Positions 47,254-57,559 of a stretch of DNA of 64,000 bases are shown piece after piece. The notes under the pieces are model-generated. The model saw nothing but the letters and a program-made list of their open reading frames with translations. It made no database searches and was not told the DNA's origin. Both the position numbers and the translations under genes were made by a program. The DNA lies in NCBI RefSeq assembly GCF_019175385.1, contig NC_083339.1:109911601-109975600 (forward strand). Direction: 5' to 3'. Position 1 is the stretch's first letter, and every line of letters begins with the position of its first letter. The DNA is from Lycium barbarum. Its lineage: Eukaryota; Streptophyta; Magnoliopsida; Solanales; Solanaceae.

Positions 47254-47625
47254 TCATGGTGCAGAGCGTTTGTGCGGTGAATTTAAAGCATTTGTGCGGT
47301 GCATGTGCGTTTGTAAGCATTTCTGCGACGCGGACGAAAGCATTTGTGCGATGCGTGTGCGGTGCAAAGCCTTTTGAAGGCAACTATGCAATGTACATGC
47401 GGTGCATTTGAGAGCATTGATGCAGTGCGTTTGCAGGGCATTTGAAAGTAATAGTGCAATGCATGTGCGGTGCGTTTGAGAGCATTGATGCAGTGTATGT
47501 GCGGTGCGTTTGAAAGCAGTAGTGCATGTGCAGTGCGGGGCATTTGAAAGCAATAGTGCGTGCGCAGTGTATTTGAAAGCATTTATGCGAGGCATTTGAA
47601 AGCAATAGAAAATATTTGTGCATCG
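47254..47625 (-). repeat. Degenerate tandem repeats in the Ogre 3' UTR
   Basis: Variants of GTGCGGTGCGTTTGAAAGCA repeat about a dozen times with units of ~25-36 bp, giving a G+C-rich island in AT-rich surroundings. Ogre 3' UTRs are known to hold such hypervariable tandem repeats. Confidence 0.85.
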
Positions 47626-48099
47626 ACACATTTGAAAAATCATTTTCAAGACTCAAGCAGTAATTTGTTGCAAATCTAAAAAATTATTGATACTCGAGAG
47701 GCATAATTGTTATAAGAAAACTCAAACCGTTCGACGTGCAATCCTTTCAAGGCTGCAAACATTATATATTTGGGCTTCCGCAACTTGGAAATCTGCATCC
47801 AAAGAAAATTTGTAAGTTTTTTGGGGGGAGGTTGATTCGCGTTGACTTTGAAGATCTGGCTCTTGGCGCTTCATGCTTCCAACTTCATCTAGACTTGTAA
47901 CCTCCGCCTATTTCTAAGTCTTGGCCAACTAATAAAATTATCTAATTAATAGAAATCATATTATTTCAAAAGAAAATATGCATAGTGAAATACGTATATA
48001 GTGATGAACAAATTCTGCCGAACTTGGAATTGTGACACATTGTGAAACAAAGCGAGCGTCCTTTCTCCAAAGTCTTCCTTTTTGCCCGATGACTCTGTT

Positions 48100-48530
48100 G
48101 GCCATATACTCTTTCATGTTTCTCGATGTCGCTTGCGATGATGCCCTTAAAAATTTGTCCCAGTTTCTGGCATAGGAGGACATTGAGCTTTACGATGACG
48201 CCCTTAAAATTTGCCCCAGCTTCTGGCATAGGGGAATGTTGAGCTTTTACAAATGACGAGACCGAGCCTGACATAGGCTGCCTACGTATCCCACTAAGGG
48301 AATCAGGTCAAGCGTAGTTCAAATTACAAGCAAAATAAGATTGGGGTTTTCTAATAATGTGACCGATGCCCGTGTAGGCCGCCTACGTATCCCACAGTGG
48401 GAATCAGGTCAAGCGTAGTTCATGTTACAAACAAACGGAATTTTTTAGAAATTTTTATCTCAAAGACCAAACCTGATATAGGTTTCTTACGTATTCCGCC
48501 GAGGGAACGTAGCTTCATTACATAAAAAGA
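48100..48530 (-). repeat. Repeated TACGTATCCC/GAATCAGGTC motif
   Basis: GCCTACGTATCCCAC followed by GGGAATCAGGTCAAGCGTAG occurs at ~48279-48321 and ~48381-48421, with a weaker copy at ~48488-48515 and a distant relative at ~46619-46665. A separate ~65-bp pair (CCCTTAAAA, TTCTGGCATAGG, TTGAGCTTTA) lies at 48143-48250. Confidence 0.78.
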
Positions 48531-48568
48531 CATTACAAGAAATTACATACAAAATAAATGAAACGCTC

Positions 48569-50044
48569 CTAGACGTAGTATCTCTTGACGGCATCTGCGT
48601 TGATAGCTTTCGGCCAAACTTCGCCATCCGTTTCTGCTAGAATTAATGCTCCTCCAGTCAGTACTCGATGAACCATGTAAGGCCCTTGCCAGTTAGGTGC
48701 AAATTTTCCTTTAGCTTCATCTTGGCATGGGAATATGCTCTTCAATACCAACTGCCCCGGTTTGAACTGTCTCGGCCTCACCTTCTTATTGAAAGCTTTG
48801 GCCATTCTGTTCTGATAAAGTTGCCCGTGACAAACTGCATTCATCCTCTTTTCATCGATGAGCATTAATTGTTCATATCGGTTCTGTATCCACTTAGCAT
48901 CACTCAACTCAGCTTCTTGGATAATTCTCAAAGATGGTATTTCTACCTCCGCAGGTAACACAGCCTTTGTCCCGTAGACCAAAAGATATGGCGTTGCCCC
49001 AGTTGAAGTCCTTACGGTGGTGCGATAACCGAGAAGGGCCAATGGCAATTTTTCGTGCCAATGCCTATAATTATCAATCATCTTCTGCAATATTCTCTTG
49101 ATGTTTTTGTTGGCAGCTTCAACTGCTCCATCCATTTGAGGTCGATAAGGAGTGGAATTGCGGTGAGTAATCTTAAATGTTTCACAAATCTCCCGCATCA
49201 GATCACTGTTAAGATTAGCTCCATTATTTGTTATAATTGACTCCGGAACTCCGAATCGACAAATGATGTTGTTGCGAACAAAATCTGCCACCACTTTCTT
49301 TGTCACTGACTTGTGCGAAGATGCTTCTACCCACTTTGTGAAGTAGTCGATGGCTACCAAAATGAACCTGTGCCCATTTGATGCGGCTGGCTCGATAGGG
49401 CCAATGACATCCATGCCCCAAGCTGCGAATGGCCATGGAGAACTCGTCACATTTAATTCATTCGGCGGGACTCGAATCAAATCGCCATGAATCTGACATC
49501 GATGACACTTTTGCACAAAACGAATGCAATCCGATTCCATTGTCATCCAAAAATAGCCAGCTCGTAGAATTTTCTTAGCCAGAGTAAAACCATTCATATG
49601 AGGCCCACATGTACCACCATGCACTTCTTCAATCAACTTGACCGCTTCTTTGGCATCAACACACCTTAGCAACCCCAAATCCGGAGTCCTCCTATAAAGG
49701 ATTTCTCCATTTAGGAAAAAATGGTTTGCCAACCTTCGAAGCGTTTTCTTCTGAACATTGGTTATGCCTTCTGGATAGTCTCCTGCCTTGAGATACTTCT
49801 TAATATCATAATACCAAGGTTCTCCATCAGGCTCTTTATCTACATAGAAGCAGTAAGCCTGCTGATCGTGCACATCCACCTTGATAGGATCTATGTAATT
49901 CTTGTCCGGGTGCTGAATCATAGAGGACAAGGTTGCCAAAGCATCAGCGAACTCATTTTGAGTCCTTGGAACATGTTTGAATTCCACCTTGATGAATCTC
50001 TTACATAGATCTTTCACGCAATGCAGGTACGGAAGTATCTTCAC
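48569..50044 (-). pseudogene. Ogre second RNase H end and integrase
   Basis: 491 open codons. Residues 1-45 finish the second RNase H (VPRTQNEFADALATL holds its last catalytic Asp). The integrase zinc finger uses H142, H149, C180 and C183. The core has D212 (WGMDVIGP) and E309 (DGAVEAANKNIK), with correct D-D35-E spacing, but position 273 is Asn (SIITNNGANL) where the family has Asp; the codon is at 49226-49228. GPYMVHRVL and a short C-terminal tail follow. The stop at 48569 looks natural. Despite the long open frame, the lost catalytic Asp makes it inactive for integration. Confidence 0.92.
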
Positions 50045-50056
50045 ATTCTTAGTGGT

Positions 50057-50302
50057 CTATTCGCCTTGCACTTGATGAACCAATAAGTCAGAATCACCTA
50101 TAACCAAAAGTTCTTGTATGTTCATATCAACGGCCAGTCTGAGCCCAAGAATACAAGCTTCATATTCTTCCATATTGTTGGTGCACGGAAACCTGAGCTT
50201 TGCTGAAATTGGATAATGCTGGCCTGACTCTGAAATTAAAACTGCTCCAATGCCAACTCCTTTGGAGTTCGCAGCCCCATCAAAGAACATTCTCCACCCT
50301 TA
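50057..50302 (-). pseudogene. Ogre second (aRH-type) RNase H, main part
   Basis: Between a TAA at 50300-50302 and a TAG at 50057-50059 the frame reads FFDGAANSKGVGIGAVLI, NNMEEYEACILGL and VIGDSDLLVHQV. These supply the Asp, Glu and Asp of an RNase H site, the fourth Asp being in the next open segment. This extra RNase H, nearer to cellular and archaeal types, marks the Tat lineage. The TAG sits where QGEW is expected (TGG to TAG). Confidence 0.9.
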
Positions 50303-50476
50303 ATATTCTTCTGCAATGTCCTCTCCAACAAACAACACTTCTTCGTCAGGGAAATATGTTTTAAGAGGTACGTACTCTTCATCTACGGGATTTTCAGCAA
50401 GATGATCGGCTATCGCCTGCCCTTTGACAGCCTTTTGGGTAACATATACAGTATCAAACTCATTTAGCAAAATTTT

Positions 50477-51191
50477 TCACTTGGCTAACTTCCCAGTAGG
50501 CATAGGCTTCTGAAAGATATACTTGAGTGGATCCATCCTTGAGATGAGATAAGTAGTATATGCAGACAGATAATGTCTCAACTTTTGTGCAACCCAAGTC
50601 AGGGCACAACAGGTGCGTTCCAACAAAGTATACCGGGCCTCATAAGGCGTGAACTTCTTGCTCAAATAGTATATTGCCTGCTCCTTCTTTCCCGTTTCGA
50701 CATGTTGTCCCAGCACGCACCCAAATGCATTCGCTGATTTAGACAAGTACAATAACAAAGGTCTTCCAGCTTCTGGAGGCACCAAAACAGGCGGATTAGA
50801 CAAATACTCTTTGATTCTGTCGAAAGCTTTTTGGCAATCTTCTGTCAATTTGGTGGCAGCATCTTTCCTTAACAACTTGATTATTGGCTCACATATCACC
50901 GTCGATTGTGCTGTGAATCGACTAATGTAGTTGAGGCGACCGAGGAAACTCATCACGTCCTTTCGACTCTTTGGGGCAGGCAATTCTTGAATAGCCTTTA
51001 TCTTCGAAGGATCCAATTCTATGCCCCTCCTACTCACAATAAAACCCAACAACTTCCCTGCAGGAACACCAAATGCATATTTTGCGGGGTTTAACTTCAG
51101 ATTGTATTGTCTCAACCTGTCGAAAAACTTCTTCAAATCCGTCAGGTGATCTGAACTCTTCCGTGACTTGATGATGATATCATCCACATAG
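50477..51191 (-). pseudogene. Ogre RT C-terminal half and vestigial RNase H
   Basis: Starts inside the YVDD motif directly at the edge of the solo LTR (VDDIIIKSR). LLGFIVSRRGIELDPSKI and FLGRLNYISRF follow, then the first RNase H (LLLYLSKSANAFGCVLGQ, LSKKFTPYEARY). The first RNase H Asp is replaced, as usual in this lineage where the second RNase H takes over. The frame ends with TGA at 50477-50479 where Trp is expected (LAKW). From there to 50302 the frame continues (LNEFDTVYVTQKAVKGQAIA). Confidence 0.92.
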
Positions 51192-51840
51192 TGTCACGCC
51201 CCGAACCTGGGCCTGGACGTAACACGGCACCCGGTGCCTGACTGCATGTGACCGAGCGAACCAACTGGCTGACTGAATCAACATGTGATATCAAAACATA
51301 ACTGAATATGGAAACAATTAAACACATGCTGATATACTAAAGGTCTGACTGAAATCATAATGCGGAAATACTTAGACAATCTGAAATATATCTGAAAGTA
51401 GCTAACATGGCTAAACCAAAACAACTGAATGACTAAGTATAACTGTCTACAAGGCTAACATAACAAATATCTGACTATCTGAACTGTGTCTATGAAGCCT
51501 CTAAGAGTACTGAATAATAAAACTGCCTATAAACTGAATTAACTAGATAGATGACAACGCCCCGAAGGAATTTGGGGCTCACCAGTAGCTGATACGTACA
51601 CTCCTAAATAGCTGAGTCGTCAACCTGTATATCGTTGCCTGCATCGCGAGATGCAGGCCCCCAAGCAAATAAAAAGGGACATCAGTACATTTGAATTGTA
51701 CTGGTATGTAAAGCAACTGAAGCAATAAAATACTGGAACTGAAACTGAAACTGATAACTGTAACTGTACTAAACAGGAAAGCAAGAAGCTGAAGTACTCC
51801 CTGTTCTGAATGAAGAATCACCTGTAAAACTGTAAATATA

Positions 51841-52002
51841 ACTGTGGCCTGGGGCCCAAATAATGTGCACAAAAACTGTGGCCTCTGGCCCAAGCAATAC
51901 GTATGCATAAACTGTGGCCTAGGGCCCAAATAATGTGCACAAAAACTGTGGCCTCTAGCCCAAGCAATACGTATGCATAAATTGTGGCCTAGGGCCCAAA
52001 AG
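51841..52002 (-). repeat. 70-bp tandem repeat, ~2.3 copies
   Basis: Units start at 51841, 51911 and 51981. Each unit is two related halves (CTGTGGCCT then GGGCCCAAATAATGTGCAC; CTGTGGCCT then GGCCCAAGCAATACGTATGC). Confidence 0.92.
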
Positions 52003-53195
52003 TACAGATACAGGTGTTCAACATTAACAATTTACAAATCTGAGACTGGCTATATCTGATAGCATGATAACTGTTTCTGATTATGGGACTCTTGCAAATA
52101 ACTGGTTATACACTGACTGAGACTCATGTGATAATAATGCATAAGTCTATAAAGATTACGTGTTGAGTTCATGATGTTCAAAGTGACAACGATGAACGAA
52201 TTCTGTAACTGCAACCTTAGAAGATAACAGTTCTATATCATATCATGAAACTAGGGCTAAACTATATTCTGAGTCAAATTGCTAACAAGTATGAAGAATG
52301 AGGCGTAGGGAGAATTATGAACATTCCCTAACGTAGATAGTTAGCCTCACATACCTTAATTCCAGCGTTTGAGCGTAATACAATGTTCGTCACCCCTTTC
52401 AACTTTGATCTATAGCAATACAAGTCAAAGGGATTCTATATTAGCAATAATATTCATGATTTGGTCATCTAAGCATTTTATCAAACACTTAGTGGGCATA
52501 AAGCTTCACAATCTCCATTAATGGTGTTTCTTCACCCAATTCCCATTCTATTACTTCTAGGTGATTCTACAATCTTAATTAGGTGTAATAACGTCATTCT
52601 TCATCACCCACATGAATACAACAATCCCAAATCAACAATCCAAAACTCTAGCATAATTCATATAATTTCCTTTATCAAACCCATTTGTTATTCTCCCAAG
52701 AATTCATCAATTCTCAACTATAAATGATTTGAGAGTAGGAATATTACCTTTTGTTAGCATCCACCACGAAATCAACTTCCAAAGTTTGATTTGTAGCTTA
52801 GAAATACGGCAAGAACTTGTACTACACTTTATCCTTCACGAGCCTTGGGATTTGAGGCCTTCAACTTGTTGGATCCTCTCCTTTCTCTCTCTAACTATCC
52901 TTTCTCTCTCTCTAAAATCTGAAAATATGAGGGAAGGAGGCTGCTAGGGTTGGACATTTCCCTTAAATATTAAGTGGAAATGGGTCTGACCCAACTTGAG
53001 TTCGGGTTGGACCAAGTCCACTGTCCAGCATGACCTTTCTGTCTTAAAACGTTCATATCTCCCTAACCAGATGTCTCCTCGAGGTCCATAATATACCGTT
53101 GGAAAGCTATTTCAATTATCTACAACTTTCATGTTATAAATTTTTCCAAATTCCCAACATATAATAGTGTTATGGCCTCCCGAAGTTAGATCAGC

Positions 53196-53545
53196 CGAAA
53201 ACGTACTTCCAATCGACGGCTCATTCGACGTTTCGTCGATCAGATCGACGAAACGTCGATCTCCTCCATTGAATTGGCCAAATTTCCAGTGAACAATGCA
53301 CATTCGACGGTTCCAAGGACGAACCGTCGATCAGATCGACGAAACGTCGATCTGCTCCGTCGAATTGATCCAATTTTCCAGTGAACAATGCACAATCGAC
53401 GGTTCAAAGGACGAACCGTCGATCAGATCGACGAAACGTCGATCTGCTCCGTCGAATTGATCCAATTTCCAGTGAACAATGCGCAATCGACGGTTCAAAG
53501 GACGAACCGTCGATCAGATCGACGAAACGTCGATCTTCCCGTCGA
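53196..53545 (-). repeat. ~91-bp tandem repeat with perfect palindromes, ~4 copies
   Basis: GTCGATCAGATCGACGAAAC recurs at 53235, 53326, 53418 and 53509 (period 91-92). The first unit forms a perfect inverted repeat: TCGACGTTTCGTCGAT (53225-53240), CAG, then ATCGACGAAACGTCGA (53244-53259). Flanking copies of TTGGAAAGCTATTTCAA at ~53099 and ~53633 bracket the array. Confidence 0.92.
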
Positions 53546-54016
53546 AGTCACCCATTTCCCAGCGAAGACAGGCTTCAGTAAAATGGGCATAACTTTTTGT
53601 ACGTAGCTCCGTTTTGGCTGGGCGACCTATCGTTGGAAAGCTATTTCAAAGATCTACAACTTTCATCAAGGAAGGTTTCCCAAATTCCCAATATTTAAAG
53701 GGTTTATGATCATAGGAAGTAAGACCTTCCACAAACTCATTGGCAAATATGCCCTGTAGAGTGGTTTTCAACTTTGCTTTGCCCAAAGACATTTCTTATG
53801 ACTTAATTAGTTTTCAAGACACTTCCTATAACCCTCATATTGGTTCCATTATATTTTCATCTTATGAGTCAAACTTTCACTCGAAGCTACGAGGTGTTAC
53901 ACATAGACTTCGATCTCTTTATGGATCATATCATGAAAAATAGTAGTCATGGCTCTCATATAGGTAGCACCTGCGTTCTTGAGCCCAAAAGGCATCACCC
54001 GATAATAGTACACTCC

Positions 54017-54734
54017 TCAAGGTGTGATGAATGCTGTTTTCTCAGCATCTTCTTCATCCCTTAGAATTTGGTGATATCCTGCGTAGCAATCAACGAATGA
54101 TTGCAACTCATGCTTTGCACAATTATCAATGAGTATGTGGAGATTCGGGAGGGGAAAGTCATCTTTCGGACTAGCCTTGTTGAGATCCCGATAATCTACA
54201 CACACTCTGAATTTGCCATCCTTCTTTGGTACGGGCACGACATTGGCTAGCCAAGTGGGGTACCTTGTAGCTCGAATGACCTTTGCATCAAATTGCTTGG
54301 AGATATCTTCCTTGATTTTTAAACTCAAATCCGGTTTAATGTTTCTCTTCTTTTGTTTTACCGGAGGACAAGATGGATCGATAGGCAACTTATGTGAAAC
54401 AATGTCAGTGCTTAAACCCGACATATAATCGTAAGACCAAGCGAACACATCTATATATTCTCTCAAAAGGTTGATCAATTCTTCCCTTTGTGACGGAGTC
54501 AAATGGACGCTGATTCTTATTTCCATCACGATTTTTGAATTTCCCAAATTTATAGTTTCTATTTCATCCAAATTTGGTTTTGGCTTATTCTCAAAATATT
54601 CAAAATCCTTAGTTAACCCTTCAGGTTGCATATCCTCTTCATATTCTTCAGAGTCTTGCTCGACATTTACTATGGGCTCGCTTGTTTCATTATGTGTCAC
54701 ATTCACAGTATCGGCAGATTTATTAATTTGATTG
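54017..54734 (-). pseudogene. Ogre RT N-terminal half (exon after predicted intron)
   Basis: After the acceptor site the frame runs NQINKSADTVNV, an acidic linker, then DVFAWSYDYMSGLSTDIV, the RT entry HKLPIDPSCPPVKQKKR, WLANVVPVPKKDGKFRVCVD, YRDLNKASPKDDFPLP and the first catalytic Asp in SFVDCYAGYHQI. TGA at 54017-54019 replaces the conserved Trp of TPWG. Beyond it the frame continues (MPFGLKNAGATYMRAM, FHDMIHKEIEVY) to the solo LTR at 53901. Confidence 0.92.
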
Positions 54735-54911
54735 CTGAAAAATAAAAGAAAAATTAATTAAACAAAGACGGAATAATAAATAAAAGCATAGCTTGAATTT
54801 TGCATTTGAGCTTTCAAAAGTTTGGAGGCAAAACAACAAAAGCATAAACACGATTCAGGCTTCAGTTTTGAATCGTGTTGTTTCATCAAATGTTTAATAC
54901 GAATTGTCTAC
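54735..54911 (-). other. Predicted Ogre intron between protease and RT
   Basis: Minus-strand GT at 54911-54910 and a pyrimidine-rich TTTTATTTTTCAG ending at 54735 bound 177 nt (59 codons). The intron removes the TAG at 54910-54908. Splicing joins LRES plus TC to C, giving Ser, then NQINK in the pol frame. Ogre elements are known for a spliced intron at this place. The exact donor is a prediction. Confidence 0.72.
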
Positions 54912-57559
54912 GAAGACTCCCGGAGAACCGGGGGCGGGGTACAAGTCCAATTGTTCAAAATGTATCCAGGCTTAGAATCCCAGATAGTTGGGCCTTCAGA
55001 GCATTCATCCGAAACCACGTTGCATTCAGCTTCCTCCTCGGCAATGAATAAATTCTTAAAACTTTCCACAAGGCTGTCTTCAGGTTCTTCTTCTAATGCT
55101 TGGGTGGCGGACGCTTTGAGAAATGACTGATTCAGGAGAGGAACAGGCTTTGGCAAGGGAATGTTACTTCTTCTTTTGAGACTAGCCAGTGCAATCTCCT
55201 CAGGAGTGGGCTTGTATCCAAGACCGAAAGTATGTTTCTGCCCGGGTAACTGAATTGGTTCCACAACTCTATCCAAGTTCAACCCGAGGCCTCGATTGGG
55301 CTGGAAGCCATTCTTCAACATTTCCCATGCCACCATCATAAGCACCTGTGGCAATTTTACCTTTTCCGCTTGAGCAACACATATAGTTTCTTTGATATGG
55401 AAGACAGATCCATCCAGCCTTTCTACACTTTCGATAACCGGAATTGAGCTTTTAGGATAGATTGAATTGCTGCCTTCTCCGTGGATCACATTTTCTTGAT
55501 GGTTCCAGACAAACTTCAAACTTTGATGCAAGGTAGAGGGAACCGCACCATCCATGTGGATCCATGGCCTTCCTATCAATAGATTGTAGCTAGCAGATAT
55601 ATCCATTACTTGGAATTCCACCATGAACTCCACAGGTTCGATTTCTAAGGCTAAGTCAATCTCTCCCACGACACCTCTCTGGGCTTCATCAAAACCTTTG
55701 ACTCTCACCTGGCTGTCGCGAAGCTTCCCAATATCAATGCCTAAGGCTCGGAGAGTGGTGACGGGACATATATTCACAGCTGAACCCCCATCAATCAACA
55801 CTTTAGAAATAAACTTGTCTCTGCATTTGACTGTGATGTTCAGTGCCTTGTTGTGCCCCAAACCTTCAGGTGGAAATTCGTCATTATGAAAAGAAACTTT
55901 GTGGGCTTCAAGGATTTCTCCCACCATAGCTGAAAGTTTCTTGCTGGAAGTCTCAGACGGAACATAAGCTTCATTCAGTACTTTTGCTAAAGCGTTCCTA
56001 TGAGCTTCAGAACTTGTCAACAATGCCAATAAAGAAATCTGGGCTGGTGTTTTCTTCAGTTGTTCTACAACAGAATATTCTTTGGTTGGCATTTTTCTCC
56101 AGAATTCTTCAACTTCAGCCTCAGTAACAACCTTCTTTTGGCCATTTTCCTTGCCTGGTGCTCCTCGTGCTACCTCCTCGGGGGCATAACACCGCCCAGA
56201 TCTAGTCATTCCGGCCACAATAGTTTCCACAACCAATTTTCCTTTCGCTTTGTCCCTTTTATCAGACTGATAATTCCAGGGAATTGCTTTGGTGTTGCAA
56301 GACGGCGCTTGAGAAACTAAGGCCGTGATTGTAAGCCTTGGGGTGAACACTTCTACTTCAAATGGGCCCCTCATTTGGACCGTGACCACTGGAGCAACAA
56401 AGGCTGATGATTCAACCTTCTCCTCTTTCTTAACCGGCACGATAGTCCCTTCCAAACTGTAATCTTCGTCAATGGTAATCATATGCACATCCGCATCACC
56501 ATGATTGGGCAACGGATTGTTCTTTATATTTGGGGGAGCTCCTTTGAGCTGGATGACCCCTTCTTTGATCAATGCTTTGATTTTGTCCTTAAGAGTAAGG
56601 CAATTCTCAGTATCATGTCCAGTAACTCCTGAGTGATACACACAACGTTTAGTCCCGTCATACCATCTAGGAAGGGGATTAGGGACTTTTCCCTGAATTG
56701 GCTGGAGTATCCCTGCGGTTCTCAATCTTTCATACAACTGGGCTAAGGGTTCGGCTAACGGTGTGTAGGTTTTGGTTGGCTTTCTTTCGAAGTTTGGGTG
56801 AGGTCTAGGTGCATTTTGTGGACGGTTTAGTGATTGGTGTTGGGGTTGAGGTGAGTAGGTTGGCTGGTATTGTGATGGGCTTGGATGGGCGGGTGCTCGA
56901 GGTGGGTGATATGCTGGTTGGGTATGGTAAACATGAAGGGGAGTGGGTGGAGGTTGGTAATAAGGCTGAGGGTCTTGGGTGTATTGGCTGTAGTATGAAG
57001 GCTGAGATGAAGGGTATTGGTAGGTTAACATTTTGTTTGGTCTTCGTTCCTGGATGGTCATGATCGCGGACACTCCGTCCCTCTTCCTCTTAGCTGCATC
57101 TGATTGAATTGTCTTACTTGTTGCTTGCAAGGCCGTAAAATTTGTGACTCTTCCTGTTTTAATGCCTTCCTCTATGAAGTCTCCCATTCTGATGACTTCA
57201 GAGAACTTTTGTCCGATGACACTTACCAGTCTTTCATAGTATGTGGCATCTTTTAAAGACTGTATAAAAAGTGTAGTCATCTCAATCTCCACCATTGGGG
57301 GCTGGACTTTTGCGGCCTCTGCTCTCCAGCGCATGGCATACTCTTGGAAAGTTTCTGTCGACTCCCTTTCCAGCTTCATCAAGTAAAATCTATCTGGGAT
57401 AGTGTCCATGAATTCTTGGGCCATTTCTCCCCAACTGTGCCATTTCTGCGGGTCTTGGCATGTATACCAATCGAGCGCTTCTCCCGTCAAATTCCTTATG
57501 AACAACTTCATCTTGATAGCTTGATCTTTCCCCACTTCGACAAGCTTATCGCAGTATTA
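54908..57559 (-). pseudogene. Ogre gag (C-terminal part) and protease
   Basis: After a TAA at 57557-57559 there are 875 open codons from 57535 (a GTG, not a real start). In order: capsid core (LFIRNLTGEALDWY, YLMKLERESTETFQEYAMRW); a Pro/Tyr/Gln-rich region (~170-250); a zinc-knuckle-like CVYHSGVTGHDTENC (298-312); a protease with VLIDGGSAVNICP (Asp ~582; DGGS is the Tat-lineage variant) and NLLIGRPWIH (~651-660); and a G-patch-like stretch LKNGFQPNRGLGLN...FGLGYKP (~740-776). The end NWTCTPPPVLRES leads into the predicted intron. Confidence 0.92.

Larger units (their letters stand above)
46494..48568 (-). other. Ogre 3' untranslated region
   Basis: A 2.1-kb stretch between the integrase stop and the polypurine tract, with no coding domain. 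It contains a tandem-repeat field at 47254-47625, smaller repeats with (A/G)AGGC(T/C)TT words at ~47030-47220, and repeats of a TACGTATCC motif at 48100-48530. Open frames of ~100 codons here (Cys/His/Ala-rich) merely follow the tandem repeats. Confidence 0.8.
51192..53901 (-). mobile_element. Solo LTR inside the Ogre RT catalytic motif
   Basis: On the minus strand it starts TGTAACACCTCGTAGC and ends TTCGGGGCGTGACA. The plus-strand flanks CATAG (51187-51191 and 53902-53906) are an exact 5-bp duplication. The duplicated bases cover the Tyr and first base of Val in YVDD, so the catalytic loop is split. The LTR (2710 bp) looks Tekay-like but is another family from the LTRs at 3.2 and 8.3 kb. It holds a 70-bp and a ~91-bp tandem repeat and a module shared with the MULE at 17.1 kb. 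No internal element domains remain. Confidence 0.95.

Noticed and set aside
47254..47625. CRISPR-like array
   Set aside because: Units are degenerate and contiguous without unique spacers, in a plant retrotransposon 3' UTR; it is a tandem repeat.
47254..47656. Three overlapping Cys/His/Ala-rich open frames of 90-131 codons
   Set aside because: They occur in three overlapping minus-strand frames over a tandem-repeat field, the usual effect of a repeat without stops.
48569..50044. Active integrase gene
   Set aside because: The frame is open but the second catalytic Asp is Asn, and pol upstream has stop codons and an inserted LTR.
51192..53901. Solo LTR as a second intron of the Ogre pol
   Set aside because: The ends are TG...CA LTR termini with an exact 5-bp target duplication and contain LTR-type tandem repeats, so it is an insertion, not an intron.
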